From Paraphysomonas bandaiensis (lineage: Eukaryota; Chrysophyceae), in contig CBFFRP010000348.1 of the NCBI GenBank assembly GCA_965644295.1, positions 62,001 through 126,000 on the forward strand: DNA of 64,000 bases, written 5' to 3'. Shown here piece by piece: positions 42,653 through 53,009 of the stretch. The notes below the pieces were generated by a model. It did no database searches. It was not told the origin of the DNA and was given only the letters and a program-made list of their open reading frames with translations. Made by a program: the position numbers and the translations under genes. Position 1 is the stretch's first letter, and each line of letters begins with the position of its first letter.

Positions 42653-44224
42653 ATGACCAAGCAACAGTCTGGAGCTATCAACGGTGATGAAGTGGATACT
42701 TATTCCACTCCCCCGCAGAAGACAGCCACTGATATCCTCTTCACTTATGTGAAGTACATCATCTCGTCTGGCCTCACTATGACATACGTCGTTTACATTC
42801 TATGGGGCATATGGACGAATCAAGCAGTGTTGCCGGGACCATCTATTGCCCATTTCTTGATCTTTCTCTTCTGTATGACGTTGGTCGCTTATCTGGAGGG
42901 TCTGCAGGTTGCAATCTTAGCTGTTGAGCACACTGATCCGGAGAAATACCGAGAGTCACACCCTCGTGCGTACGAACTAATTTCTTCCGTCAAAAAGGGA
43001 AACAATGTTGAGCGATTTCTTGTTGGTCGTCAGTTTTTTACTGTTTTCGTCATGACTCTCATGGCTCAAGTGACAAGCTTTCCAGAGATTTCTAAATTGG
43101 GAATTCCGTCTATCATATGGTTCATTTTCATCCAAACCGGTCTTCCTGGTGCGATGGTTGTAACCACTATTGGGTCACTTCAGCCTCAGTTGCTGGCTGC
43201 TAAAGACCCTTGGAAGTTCATGAACCTTTACGGATCGTGCGCTACTCTGTACTTGTGCTACGGCTTGGAAGTGACTGGTATCTGCACACATTTCGCTTGG
43301 ATGCTCATCAACATTCTTCGCAACACTGTTTTTATCACAGATCAGAAACCGAAGAAGCATCAAAAGGAGCTCACTTTGCAGGACTATGTTCTTGAGGGAG
43401 CCAAGTATGTGGTGTCCACCTGTGTGATTTTGACGTATATGACCTACCTAATGTGGGGCATCTGGACTGGGCAGGCCGTATTGCCTGTTCCGCATATCGC
43501 TGTTTTTATCGTTTTCTGCTGCTGTATCCTCTTTCTCGCTCACCTAGAGGGTCTTCAAGTTGCTATTCTGGTTGCAGAGGCTAAGGACCCGGAGCCATAT
43601 GCCCAGACTCACCCTCGAGCCTATTCTCTCATGAAGAGAGCTACTTACGAGAAAAACGTCCGCCGATTCCTAATCGGAAGACAGTTCTTCGTCATATTCG
43701 TAGTGTTTCTGATTAATCAATGTACTATATTTCCCTCTATTTCTAATTTGGGTATTAACAAAGTGGTCTGGTTCGTGTTTGTCCAGTTGGGATTTCCCAC
43801 CGCTCTCAACATTCTCTGCTTCGCACAGCTGCCTGCTCAGTTGTTGGGTAACCAGGATCCTTGGATGTTTATGAACCGTTTCGGCCCTCGCTGTACTCTT
43901 GAGGTGTGCCTGTTCACGGAGATGACTGGACTGGCACACTTCAGTTGGGTGGTGACATCATTTTCTAAGGCCACCTGGTTCCCTATAACTGCTAGTGCAA
44001 TCTCTGAAATCGAGCAGTACAAAGACCTAGAGAGTATTAAATCACCCAACTGTAACTCAGCGGCTGCCACAGATGATGTGACTTCTGCTGCCCCTACTGC
44101 TACTGTTCAAGAGTATGACTCTGTTCCCGAGGCAGATCTCTCCACCGAGGAACTCGACCTAGAGATGCACTCCAACCTCGGCAGGTTTCTCAAGTCATTT
44201 AGAATTCCAACAGGAAAGAACTAG
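42653..44224 (+). CDS. SIT: Silicic acid transporter (SIT)
   Basis: Single exon, 523 aa from ATG 42653 (context AAACATGACC). An in-frame ATG at 42563 would add 30 residues without conserved character. The protein is an internal duplication of two five-helix halves, each with the SIT signature: EGLQVAIL at 82 and GRQFF at 125, then EGLQVAIL at 299 and GRQFF at 342. Each EGLQ/GRQ pair is separated by a similar SHPRAY / THPRAY loop. The EGxQ and GRQ motifs lie in TM2-3 and TM7-8 of diatom SITs and are implicated in silicic acid binding. The ten or so hydrophobic spans fit. SITs are Na+-coupled silicic acid carriers at the plasma membrane or silica deposition vesicle. The C-terminal tail is Glu/Asp/Ser-rich without an obvious coiled coil. 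Confidence 0.93.
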   Translation: MTKQQSGAINGDEVDTYSTPPQKTATDILFTYVKYIISSGLTMTYVVYILWGIWTNQAVLPGPSIAHFLIFLFCMTLVAYLEGLQVAILAVEHTDPEKYRESHPRAYELISSVKKGNNVERFLVGRQFFTVFVMTLMAQVTSFPEISKLGIPSIIWFIFIQTGLPGAMVVTTIGSLQPQLLAAKDPWKFMNLYGSCATLYLCYGLEVTGICTHFAWMLINILRNTVFITDQKPKKHQKELTLQDYVLEGAKYVVSTCVILTYMTYLMWGIWTGQAVLPVPHIAVFIVFCCCILFLAHLEGLQVAILVAEAKDPEPYAQTHPRAYSLMKRATYEKNVRRFLIGRQFFVIFVVFLINQCTIFPSISNLGINKVVWFVFVQLGFPTALNILCFAQLPAQLLGNQDPWMFMNRFGPRCTLEVCLFTEMTGLAHFSWVVTSFSKATWFPITASAISEIEQYKDLESIKSPNCNSAAATDDVTSAAPTATVQEYDSVPEADLSTEELDLEMHSNLGRFLKSFRIPTGKN

Positions 44225-44708
44225 GCTAACTATACTACATATGCATGAGTTAGTTTTGTGAATAGATAATTGAGCGCTATGCCGCTTATATTATTTCATA
44301 TGCTATAGCTTTAACAGCTTGCACTGGTAATATATTATGTTCTTTTTCAACGGAGCAAGCTGATATGAGTGAAGTCAATCTATGTCACTATTCATGATTT
44401 CTGTATACAATAGTCAATTGTTTGTGCGTCATTACATTAGGGTGTAAAAGTAGTTAGAATATATTGCGACAACAGATGTAGTATGATTTATGAACGATAA
44501 GAATATTGGTAAATTACTGCTGATGATTAGGCTGCGTAACACAGGTTTCACACGAGTCATAACTTGCTATATCTAATCATTGACACAGCCTCATCGCTAT
44601 TTGATTAGTTAACATATGGTGACGTCGCCATACAATGCATATACAAGACTTGGTCATTCTATTAAGACCTTAGCATTCTTGTTGATTATATGATTCTCTT
44701 TTATTGTA
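44225..44708. other. Intergenic, convergent
   Basis: AT-rich 3' flanks of the SIT gene (+) and channel gene (-). No features recognised. Confidence 0.5.
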
Positions 44709-46265
44709 TTAAGTTGGGAGAGAACCCGTGAGTGATATACTACCATAGTTAGTGGCCCTAGTCTCGCGGTTACGTGGGTGTTCAGCAGTATCGCGGCAGT
44801 GACAAAATGACGGCTCTGACAAATCGACAGAGATAGTTCTAGATGACAGTGAATTCCTTTGCTTCGACAACTCTGGGAGACATGGCTTACTAACGATGTT
44901 ACGTTCATCCGGACTTAACCTTTCATTAGGGAACAATGGAACAGAATGTACAAACGACTGTGGACAGCATGATGTCGATTGAGATTTGAATCTCGGGTGC
45001 TCCAGATGTCGCTTGTAAAAATGTTTACGCAAGTTTGCAGCGTGATTAAACTCTGCTAAAGTCTTCCATCGGATAACACCCGGCATAGATGGCGAATATT
45101 GCCTTCGATGGCTGCGGAGAAGGTCAGACTTACTTAACGCGCCCACAAATTCATTGGAGCTATTTTCTTTGCCACTAACTTCGCTAATAAGGCTCGACGT
45201 CTCCTCGCCGTTACTTCTATTAAAACTGAGTTCCTCTGTTTCACCAGACAAGTTGTTAGATGTGGAACTAGGAACATCCGTATCCGACATTAAATTATAT
45301 CTAGCAAGCATTTTCTTATTAAGTTGCCCATCGGAGGAGTCATCGATCTCGTCGAATACATCTTTTATCTGTTGCAGATCATCCGATGTAATACGCCGCA
45401 ACCTTAGGAGCTCCAAAATTGTGAATTCTTCCAGGCTAATTAGTTCATCCTTGGAAAAGAGGTTCGCGGCGAAGTGATACTCCTCTTCGCTCATGGGACT
45501 GTATATGATGCTCTTCTCGTGTTCGCGTACACTTCTTTCTATCATCAAACTTGCAAAATGACCCAGTGCTAAGGTGAATAGTGGATAGCCAACTATCACG
45601 TATATTATTAACACCGTTTCTCGGAAAGGGCCAATTTCACAATCTGTATCATCGTTTCCGTAGCATGGAGGACCAACCATGCAGGCCCCACCTATGGTAC
45701 TTATTGCAAAGAACAGAGAGAATTGAAATGACCACCGCTCATATATTACACCGTATGTGGTACCAACACCAATCCAACCAGCAACAGCTGCAGCTGACAT
45801 ATATTTATACCTGTGCTCATTCCAGCCAGTGATATGTAAAACCCAATCCATTTTACGGTGGTTGGTATCACTACTTTCGTTCTTATTAGAATCATCAAAA
45901 TATAGAGATAACTTACGCCGCTCCCTTGCAGCAATCTGTGGAGCACGAGATATCATGACACCAATATACGTGCCGACAATACCCGTCAGAACAAACACAC
46001 CATACACGTAATAGAGTATAGTGAACGCATCTGCGGTGTCACTCTTGTTCCCAGGAACCATGTAAAGAATCCCTAATAAGGTGTTTATGGCATAGAAGAC
46101 TGATGTTGATAGCGGCCAGTCATTGGCGATCTTATAGAAGCATACTCCGACCAGCAGAGAGACTATCGCTATAGCTGGAGCCCTCCATAGTCTATGCCGA
46201 CACCATCTGGACGAGAGAGATACATCGTCATCGTCACAGGAGGACATTGATTCACTTGACATCAA
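44709..46265 (-). CDS. Two-pore-domain channel-like protein with degenerate selectivity filters and EF-hand
   Basis: Single exon, 518 aa. Membrane architecture TM-pore-TM twice: spans at about 30-48 and 83-105, then 158-175 and 216-240. The pore loops are FYAINTLLGILYMVPGN (about 57-73) and FFAISTIGGACMVGPPCYGN (about 185-204). In tandem-pore K+ channels these positions carry TxGYGD; here neither loop has GYG or GFG, so K+ selectivity is doubtful. An EF-like loop DEIDDSSDGQLNKK (about 305-318) follows, as in plant TPK channels, then a Ser-rich and basic C-terminal tail of about 190 aa with no further domain. Could be a non-selective or pseudo-channel member of the Ion_trans_2 family. The architecture call is good; the function is open. 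Confidence 0.7.
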   Translation of the reverse strand: MMSSESMSSCDDDDVSLSSRWCRHRLWRAPAIAIVSLLVGVCFYKIANDWPLSTSVFYAINTLLGILYMVPGNKSDTADAFTILYYVYGVFVLTGIVGTYIGVMISRAPQIAARERRKLSLYFDDSNKNESSDTNHRKMDWVLHITGWNEHRYKYMSAAAVAGWIGVGTTYGVIYERWSFQFSLFFAISTIGGACMVGPPCYGNDDTDCEIGPFRETVLIIYVIVGYPLFTLALGHFASLMIERSVREHEKSIIYSPMSEEEYHFAANLFSKDELISLEEFTILELLRLRRITSDDLQQIKDVFDEIDDSSDGQLNKKMLARYNLMSDTDVPSSTSNNLSGETEELSFNRSNGEETSSLISEVSGKENSSNEFVGALSKSDLLRSHRRQYSPSMPGVIRWKTLAEFNHAANLRKHFYKRHLEHPRFKSQSTSCCPQSFVHSVPLFPNERLSPDERNIVSKPCLPELSKQRNSLSSRTISVDLSEPSFCHCRDTAEHPRNRETRATNYGSISLTGSLPT

Positions 46266-47662
46266 TACTTCCCGCAGATAAAGCCGATGTCAGGAAGTAT
46301 GAGTTCACAGGGGCTGCTGTGGCCTTGTTCTGTTCTTCTGACATACATACATATCCATATCCACATACACATACACCTTCAGTGCAGTGTACAGCACTGT
46401 AGGCAAAGCAAAAAGAGGATTTTCAGGAATGTGTATCTCAATATCCTGATATTTAGGGTTGTATTCTTGTTTTATGCAATGTACAGTGTTTGTACAGCAG
46501 ATACACTCCTATGCATCACATGCAGTAGCTGTAACTGTAACACAACTATGGAAAGAGCGATATGTATGGTATATACATTGAAAGGTACAGGAACTTGCTG
46601 GGAGCAACATAATCACACAGAGAGGTCAACTCTGAGAGGAACTAGATGTGTGTGGCTGCGATGATTACGTTTCTATGCTATACTAATGAAACCAGTGGTG
46701 AGAGAGGTGATCTGTAGCTGTAGGTATGCGCATATATACGACATCTTGACAATAGCCACCTGTTTAGAACAGAATTACTGCTCCATTCTGAGCGCGTACT
46801 TAGGTAGATCCGGGTGGGGGCCGAGTGGGGGTCTAACTAATACTTGATTAACTCACATATGTTATTTGCTAGCTACCTACTGAAATCAACTAGCTACATA
46901 ATTATCTCACAGTTTTTAGCGCTGAATAAGCAGTGAGAACCCAGGTGGGGAAGAACTGAACTAAGCAATGTGTACACAGGTAGAGGTGCGCGGTCGCAAC
47001 ACTCAGCAGCATTCACTAGACGGTCAAACGCGGTGATTAGTTACTCTGTCAATATGAGGCAGTTACATGTCATTAGAGTACAATTAAACATAGGGAGAAG
47101 AAATATATCTCTAGTGGTGGTGTTGAGATGCTGCAGAGACTCTTCTTAGTGCTCTGTATCTGGAGCATGGTGCTACCCACTCACCACTGCAACTAAAATG
47201 ACTTCAAACTCGAAATGTTTTCCTCATTGCAGTGTCTGTCTGTGTAGTTGTCGTCAGGAATTTGCCCTGTCGTATATTTCGTATTTCCATGTTGAGATGA
47301 GAGTGTTTTCACTTATCTCTAAGAGTATTCACCTTTGAAGCAATGGCTAAAGGGGGTTGTGTTCCAGTGGTCTGGAGTCCTGTAGAACATATATCTTCTT
47401 GGAATAAATAAACTAACCACCTCAATCAAGTTTTTATTGCAAAGAGAAGATGAGACACAATCGACATACCCCACAAATTACATGAAGCTAAGAAACGACG
47501 TTAAATACTATACAGAGGAAGCAAGTGTAGATATAATTTAGTATAGAGCGTTATATCTCTCACTGGATGACACTTTCTTACTTGACTGCTCTACATGTTA
47601 AGTATCTATATACAACAGTACAACAGAACGCATAGTGCACTTCCCTTCAAAAGACGTTGAAC
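46266..47662. other. Intergenic, no gene recognised
   Basis: 5' flank of the channel gene with CATATACACATA repeats near 46340, then GT-rich segments. Short frames only. Confidence 0.45.
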
Positions 47663-47715
47663 TAACCAAGTACAGGCATATTTACAACACTGGACCGATG
47701 AACTCAACACGAACC
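47663..47715 (-). pseudogene. 53-bp perfect copy of the DIS3L2-like gene 3' end
   Basis: Identical base for base to 53754-53806, which covers the last eleven codons, the stop and about 20 nt of 3' flank of the exonuclease gene. The orientation is the same and the distance about 6.1 kb. The flanks do not match. Confidence 0.85.
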
Positions 47716-47994
47716 CCACTACATATGCACATACCAAAACACACAAAAACAAGCAACGCATTATATGCTGTATTAGTTATAGGGAAAACAATTCACTTAT
47801 GTTTTTTTACCTTTATGGACACCGAGTCCATTCAAATTGATGATATTATAGTTGCTGATGATGTTTAAGAATGTTGTTCGCATTAGCTATCTGACCTGAC
47901 TGTAACATGGGAACGAACTGCTCATCAATGCTGTTAAATAGCTAGTACTTAGTCTAATTATTAACACTTTCCATTTACTTCTTTCTAAAGCAAT

Positions 47995-48115
47995 AAAGCA
48001 ATAGTAATCAAACCATAAATGGTCCATTAATGGCCATAAAAATGGTGGGATTTTTAAAATTAATGGCCATAAAAATGGGGGAAGCAATGCATCGCCATTA
48101 ATGGTTACGCAAGCC
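47995..48115. repeat. Short tandem repeat around ATTAATGGCCATAAAAATGG
   Basis: Two full copies of the 20-bp motif at about 48026 and 48059, with further partial CATTAATGG / CCATAAATGG variants either side. Confidence 0.6.
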
Positions 48116-48294
48116 TGATTCTGATGACGTATAACAGCACCAAGATTCACAACGCACACACACGCTACCGTCGTCAGGGTCATCCGCTTGGGTTTGATTC
48201 TTCCCCATCGCCACTTTTATATTCCTTTAAAATCTTGAACCATTTCTTACTCCTCATCACTACCTACGACTTCCTTCAAACCCTGCATAGCTCT

Positions 48295-49080
48295 TCATCA
48301 CTCTCCTCCATATGCATGTCCTCCCAGATTGTATCGTCATCTGTAGTTTTGCTCTCAGTATGCTGTTTCTTCCTGTGTGCAGGACGGAAAATAATACTCT
48401 GCACCCATCCATTCATGTCAAAGTTGAAGCACATCAAATCCTTGTATTAGCGTCCCCGGATTACTACAATATGACTAAGTAGGGCAGACTCTGCACTCAT
48501 GGTGGCTGTATACTTTACGGATCGTGTCTTCTTCTCCTTCTTGACAATCGCGACAGAGAGGACGCTTCTTTTCATTAATTTCTTCATATTCTGTGATAAA
48601 ATTCTGTAAATAAAGTAACCACAAATCGCCAACGATACATACCTTTGCACTGCTTCTGAAACCCTAGCATAATGTTGTGAGTGTCCGAATTGGACTTGTT
48701 CCAGGGCAAAAATCGGTTGTCTTGAGGATTTTCGGATGGTACCCCTAAGACGGCGCCTACTATGGCTACGCTGGATACGAAATTGAAGGCCTCACGGGTG
48801 CCCTCCTGCCTTCGCGCATTGATTGTGGAAGGCTTTGGCTCGATACGAGGGGAAACCATATTCAAATACTTGTATAGGGCTCCTTGGGATCCTTAAGGAA
48901 GTTGCCCTCTCCTGCTTGTTGACAGCCCCTACACTGGTCAGTGTCTTAACAAAACCCCGCCGGACGCAGAAGTGAACGAGTTCCCAGTTGCAGTGGCATC
49001 ATAGCTCACGTCGGACATGATGGCCGCACCGCTTTCGTCCGTCCACGCGGGATGGCCAGTATAGCTACGACCGGGGTCTA
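48295..49080 (-). pseudogene. Broken coding remnants, possibly transposon-derived
   Basis: Successive minus-strand stretches read like protein but in different frames with stops. 49080-48960 holds GHPAWTDESGAAIMSDVSYD. 48865-48655 holds RRQEGTREAFNFVSSVAIVG and PQDNRFLPWNKSNSDTHNIM. 48600-48485 holds KRPLCRDC and HHECRVC ending in a stop, and 48447-48297 holds YKDLMCFNFDMNGW and an acidic tail. The paired CxxC near a C-terminus recalls the cysteine-rich tail of piggyBac-type transposases, but no DDE motif is visible and the assignment is weak. Confidence 0.35.
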
Positions 49081-49251
49081 ACCCTCTTTCTCACTTGTCC
49101 TTGGCTCTAAAAGACAGACACTTCATCATAAATACATATGCTCCGACAGAAAAGAGTTACATGAAGAACACTCCTCGACAGAAATCTGTATAAACGCATA
49201 GATAGACAAAAGTAGCTTCCTGAGGAGCATTCTTCGAGATATATTTTGCTC

Positions 49252-49698
49252 TCAGCAGTGCAGGTTCACACTGCATAACTGCGCAACCTTGAACCAATTA
49301 AAACCATTATTGAGGTCAACATCAGATCCATAACTGTCTTTCGACTGTGCCTTTGCAAATTTAGCTGCCTGGAGCTTGTCTATGGCGTCTTGTCGGTTCT
49401 CTTCTCGTATGCTTTTGAAGTCATGCAAAGAAGTCACTGAAAGAACACAAATCAGACATTATTCAAAAACAAGTCGTAAGAATTGCACAGCACTCGTATA
49501 TGTGAGAGTCCATCTGTATACAAACCTTTTAAGATCTTCATGATGAAAATTCAATGTAGGGATTTCGAGCAATGGTGCCGGATGTGAGGGGTACTCGACG
49601 AATTGGAACGATATAGGAAACCTTGCGATATTGAAAGAAGCAGTGAATGAAATGAAAATCTGGTTGCATATTCGTGTCCAGTGGTCCATGATTGCCAT
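49252..49698 (-). CDS. Hypothetical two-exon protein (129 aa)
   Basis: Exons 49698-49494 and 49436-49252 join in frame across a 57-nt intron (GTGCTG...TTTCAG). The start MAIMDHW is an ATG. The first exon is aromatic and hydrophobic; the second is charged (FKSIREENRQDAIDKLQAAKFAKAQSK, helical). No family is recognised. It may belong to the remnants on its left rather than being a live gene. Confidence 0.35.
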
Positions 49699-50032
49699 AG
49701 AATGATAAGTGTCCAGTGTCGGGTCAGTTCAAGTGTTGCTTGTGTTAATTGTATTTCAATGTCACTGAAATGAGATAAAAATGAGAGTTTAGAACGACAT
49801 TTTTGGACTTTTTATCAAAAAACGATTGTTCGGACTTTTGAATTGTTCGGACTTTTGACGCCGGCTAGCAGTGTTGAGGAAGTGTGTAATCAGAACTTCT
49901 TCTGGTTCATCTCTCTGTGAATTCGATCTTCTTCTCAAGAAGTTGCCGCCTATGATCACGATGGAAGCTTTCATCTCAATCTTCTACCAACCAACAAAGA
50001 ATGTAATTTAATTTTATGTGGTATTGTTAACC

Positions 50033-51988
50033 ATGAGCGCAACCTTCTATACAACTACCGAATTTGCTATTGTACGTGCCGTGAGTTCGGGTCATGCCAA
50101 TACCTCAAATATTCCATCTGAATTAAAGTCCATCGTTCCCGAGTTAATAGATTGTCGCAATAAAGCTCAGAACTCTGTTCGTGGTAGTAACCGCAAAGAT
50201 TTTACGGATGCCTGCTTGAAAGCTTGGGATTTGTTATCAACCTTGAGCTCCCCGTCATTGAGTAATAAATATGCTCTACCATCAAGATATAATTCGGAAA
50301 GTTTTGATCTGTTGTTACAGTCGGCTTCAAAATCACTCTATGCAATGGAAACTGGGGCGCGCTCAGTGGGAAATAATTATATATTAAATGGGCTCAAAGG
50401 AGTAGGAAAAACTTGCATGCTTCACGCGATGGGTGCAATTTCTGCCTGTGTTTGCAAAGATATATTTCCAACTTACTGGATTTATGAAAAGCGAACTCCC
50501 AAGGAACCTGCAAACCCGTACACTCTGATCGAAGCTGCCCGACTTCTTTATAAATTGGAGTTAGACGATTTGCGAAACTCTAGTTTTGAATCAATTGTTT
50601 TGAATTTGATGCCCGACGGAACAGACATGGGAAGCACTGACAGTAGAGAGGTGAGCAAGTTCTTCCTTCTGCTCGATGAGATCACATATTTGTACATCCC
50701 CATTAAGGGACATGAAAGTAGCGAAGAGATTTCTCGTCGAGACACGTGTTGTTTTGTCCTTGGCCAGTTGAGGGAGATTGCACGCAAGGGGGATGTGATT
50801 ATTATGGCAACTGCGTCCAAGGTGAACATTGCGGATTATGTCTTTCACCCCGACTCCGTACATTCAGGTGTATCGATGTATCCTGATTTCAATTGCGGTC
50901 TGTTTACCATATCTCAAATTCGTCCTCCTCGCACCATTGCATTACTTAAGGAGTATTGCTGCGCACGGTATAAAGAAAACTTTACAACGGATTTGGTGAC
51001 CGAGATATTTTATTATACTGGAGGCATTGGGACGTTTGTCGATTGCTATAAGACAGAAGAAAATAAGCGCACAAACTTCGACGGGAGTTGCCTGCTGAGT
51101 GACCCTAAATTATTTCACCTCTCCTGCTCCCTGCTGTCTACTCCAACGATCGGGCTTGCCTCACTAAAAGCGTTCGGGATTGATATGTGCTCACTGAATC
51201 ATTGGGTCGATACCATGATATTTTATTGCGACAATTCCAAAATTGAGTTTCTGACGCCCCAGATTGCAGATATAGTTAAGGAATTCCTCAGTAATAACCA
51301 CATATATGAGCTTATTCATGTCTTCAACCGTACACGGCATGGGTTTCATGGTGGAAGTCCTGGTCACTCGAACGAGGAACTGCTCAACCTCATCGCGCCC
51401 GCGGTGCTGAAGTTGGAAGGGTATATGGAACCTCAACGAGAAATAGCTTTCATCAAATTGGATACGGATGTACGTCTGTACCTGGATGGGAACCACTTCG
51501 GTGAAGATATTTGCGGCTTATGCAACAGACTGCTGCGGTGGAATATAGAAGGCATCGAAATCGGAATAGATCGGATTTGGTTCGAGTTTACTGGTGGTGT
51601 TCTGTACGTCTCTGGTGCACAAATAAAATCCGGAAAAGACAAGCAAATAACCGCAGGCGTTTTGGAGACTCAGCGACGAAAGCCAACTCAGCGAATTGAT
51701 GACACAACTATCGCAGGTATTCTTGTCAAAGCCGAAAGAGGATTTGACGCCCTGTTATCCCATCTTGCCCAGGTATTCCAAGGTCCCATCCAAATCAAGG
51801 AGTTGGTAATACTCACTAATAAAGACGCGCGCGACGGGTTCGAAAAGTTTTGGATTGCAAACGCAGCCACAATGCCTGAAGAACGTTTTGTTACGGCCTC
51901 CGTAAACCATTTTTACTGTACGTTGCATGATGGTATGTCGTGGATAATAGACAACATCACTGTGGAGGTTTCAAGTTTGCTTCTGTAG
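50033..51988 (+). CDS. Crinkler-type P-loop NTPase with REase-like C-terminal domain; 3' end altered by tandem duplication
   Basis: 651 aa from ATG 50033 (MSATFYTTTE). A Walker A NGLKGVGKT lies at about 119-127 and a Walker B FFLLLDEITYLY at about 210-220. After a helical lid and an HTH-like region, residues about 500-560 show a restriction-endonuclease-like pattern: acidic residues in IEIGIDRIWFEFTGG, then VSGAQIKSG with the QxK element. This NTPase-plus-nuclease order matches Crinkler/CR proteins described in oomycetes, chytrids and other eukaryotes and related to prokaryotic conflict systems. No LxLFLAK-type N-terminal leader or signal peptide is visible. The frame ends early, in the first of two tandem copies of a 295-bp segment, and the second copy is itself frameshifted. 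The role is inferred from the family only. Confidence 0.7.
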   Translation: MSATFYTTTEFAIVRAVSSGHANTSNIPSELKSIVPELIDCRNKAQNSVRGSNRKDFTDACLKAWDLLSTLSSPSLSNKYALPSRYNSESFDLLLQSASKSLYAMETGARSVGNNYILNGLKGVGKTCMLHAMGAISACVCKDIFPTYWIYEKRTPKEPANPYTLIEAARLLYKLELDDLRNSSFESIVLNLMPDGTDMGSTDSREVSKFFLLLDEITYLYIPIKGHESSEEISRRDTCCFVLGQLREIARKGDVIIMATASKVNIADYVFHPDSVHSGVSMYPDFNCGLFTISQIRPPRTIALLKEYCCARYKENFTTDLVTEIFYYTGGIGTFVDCYKTEENKRTNFDGSCLLSDPKLFHLSCSLLSTPTIGLASLKAFGIDMCSLNHWVDTMIFYCDNSKIEFLTPQIADIVKEFLSNNHIYELIHVFNRTRHGFHGGSPGHSNEELLNLIAPAVLKLEGYMEPQREIAFIKLDTDVRLYLDGNHFGEDICGLCNRLLRWNIEGIEIGIDRIWFEFTGGVLYVSGAQIKSGKDKQITAGVLETQRRKPTQRIDDTTIAGILVKAERGFDALLSHLAQVFQGPIQIKELVILTNKDARDGFEKFWIANAATMPEERFVTASVNHFYCTLHDGMSWIIDNITVEVSSLLL

Positions 51989-52301
51989 GACAAACATTGG
52001 CCCGCCGCAGGTATTCTTGTCAAAGCCGAAAGAGGGTTTGACGCCCTGTTATCCCATCTTGCCCAGGTATTCCAAGGTCCCATCCAAATCAAAGAGTTGG
52101 TAATACTCACTAATAAAGACGCGCGCGACGGGTTCGAAAAGTTTTTGGATTGCAAACGCAGCCACAATGCCTGAATAACGTTTTGTTACGGCCTCCGTAA
52201 ACCATTTTTACTGTACGTTGCATGATGGTATGTCGTGGATAATAGACAACATCACTGTAGAGGTTCAAGTTTGCTTCTGTAGGACAAATATTGGCCCGCC
52301 G
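51712..52301 (+). repeat. Tandem duplication of about 295 bp across the 3' end of the Crinkler-like gene
   Basis: Unit 1 is 51712-52005 and unit 2 is 52006-52301; both begin CGCAGGTATTCTTGTCAAAG and end ATTGGCCCGCCG. They differ by a few substitutions and 1-nt indels. One T insertion in unit 1 (near 51970) changes its frame and leads to the stop at 51986-51988. Unit 2 has an extra T in a TTTTT run near 52145 and a new TAA nearby. The sequence after unit 2 continues open to about 52400. Confidence 0.92.
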
Positions 52302-52400
52302 TATTCGAGGAGAGCTGGACAAACCGAGACCACCGCCCCAGATGCCTTTGTCAATTGTGTAATGGCGTTATTGCGTCAACATTTACTGAGATTGATTTGA
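52302..52400 (+). pseudogene. Detached original C-terminal codons of the Crinkler-like gene
   Basis: Open to TGA at 52398-52400 in the frame that leaves unit 2. It is separated from the intact part of the gene by the duplication and its frameshifts. Confidence 0.5.
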
Positions 52401-53009
52401 TTTGCTGACAGAAATTGCATGATATTTAATTGGATTAATTTGAGTACTTGCTTGCGTTGGATTGCAAATCATTGCTTGTGAATTGATAATTTTTAATGGA
52501 TGCATTTTAGAAATTGATTACTACATAAAAATATTGTTAGTAAATATTAAAACATGAAAACGAGAAATTATGCACAACCCTCTCAGCGGGGAGGAAAATT
52601 TCGGTCGAGAATTTACAATAAATTCACAAGGTTGCTGTCGCGATGCAACCGTTTAAGCAAAGAGAATTTGTCCAACAAGCTACTTCAAATACAAAAGAAA
52701 GAACAGTAGGAATGTGAGCCGGAAGCAGTAGTAGAATTCGAATCCTCCGAATCTGAAGAAAACATGAACAACAATAATCTTAATTATGATTCCCCCATAT
52801 ACCGATTACTTTTAGACGAAAACAAAAGCATTTTATGCTCTGACTGCCTGGATAAAGTTTAGTTGTTAGCAGCGAAACCGAAAAATAGACCTGCAATTGA
52901 TTAAATGGAGTGTGTGCAGTGCAATAAGCGCACAACGCCGCCTTACCTACTTACCATTGCTGGTGTAATCAATAACAACGCCGTTTCATCGTCATGTTTT
53001 TTGAAGCGA
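52401..53009 (+). pseudogene. Coding-like debris downstream of the Crinkler-like gene
   Basis: Interrupted frames with protein-like composition: from 52554 a basic stretch (KTRNYAQPSQRGGKFRSRIY), then an acidic, Asn-rich one (ESSESEENMNNNNLNYDSP) with CSDCLDKV near 52845 and CVQCNKRTTPP near 52915. Stops separate them. The CxxC pairs suggest a former zinc-binding segment. No family recognised. Confidence 0.3.
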
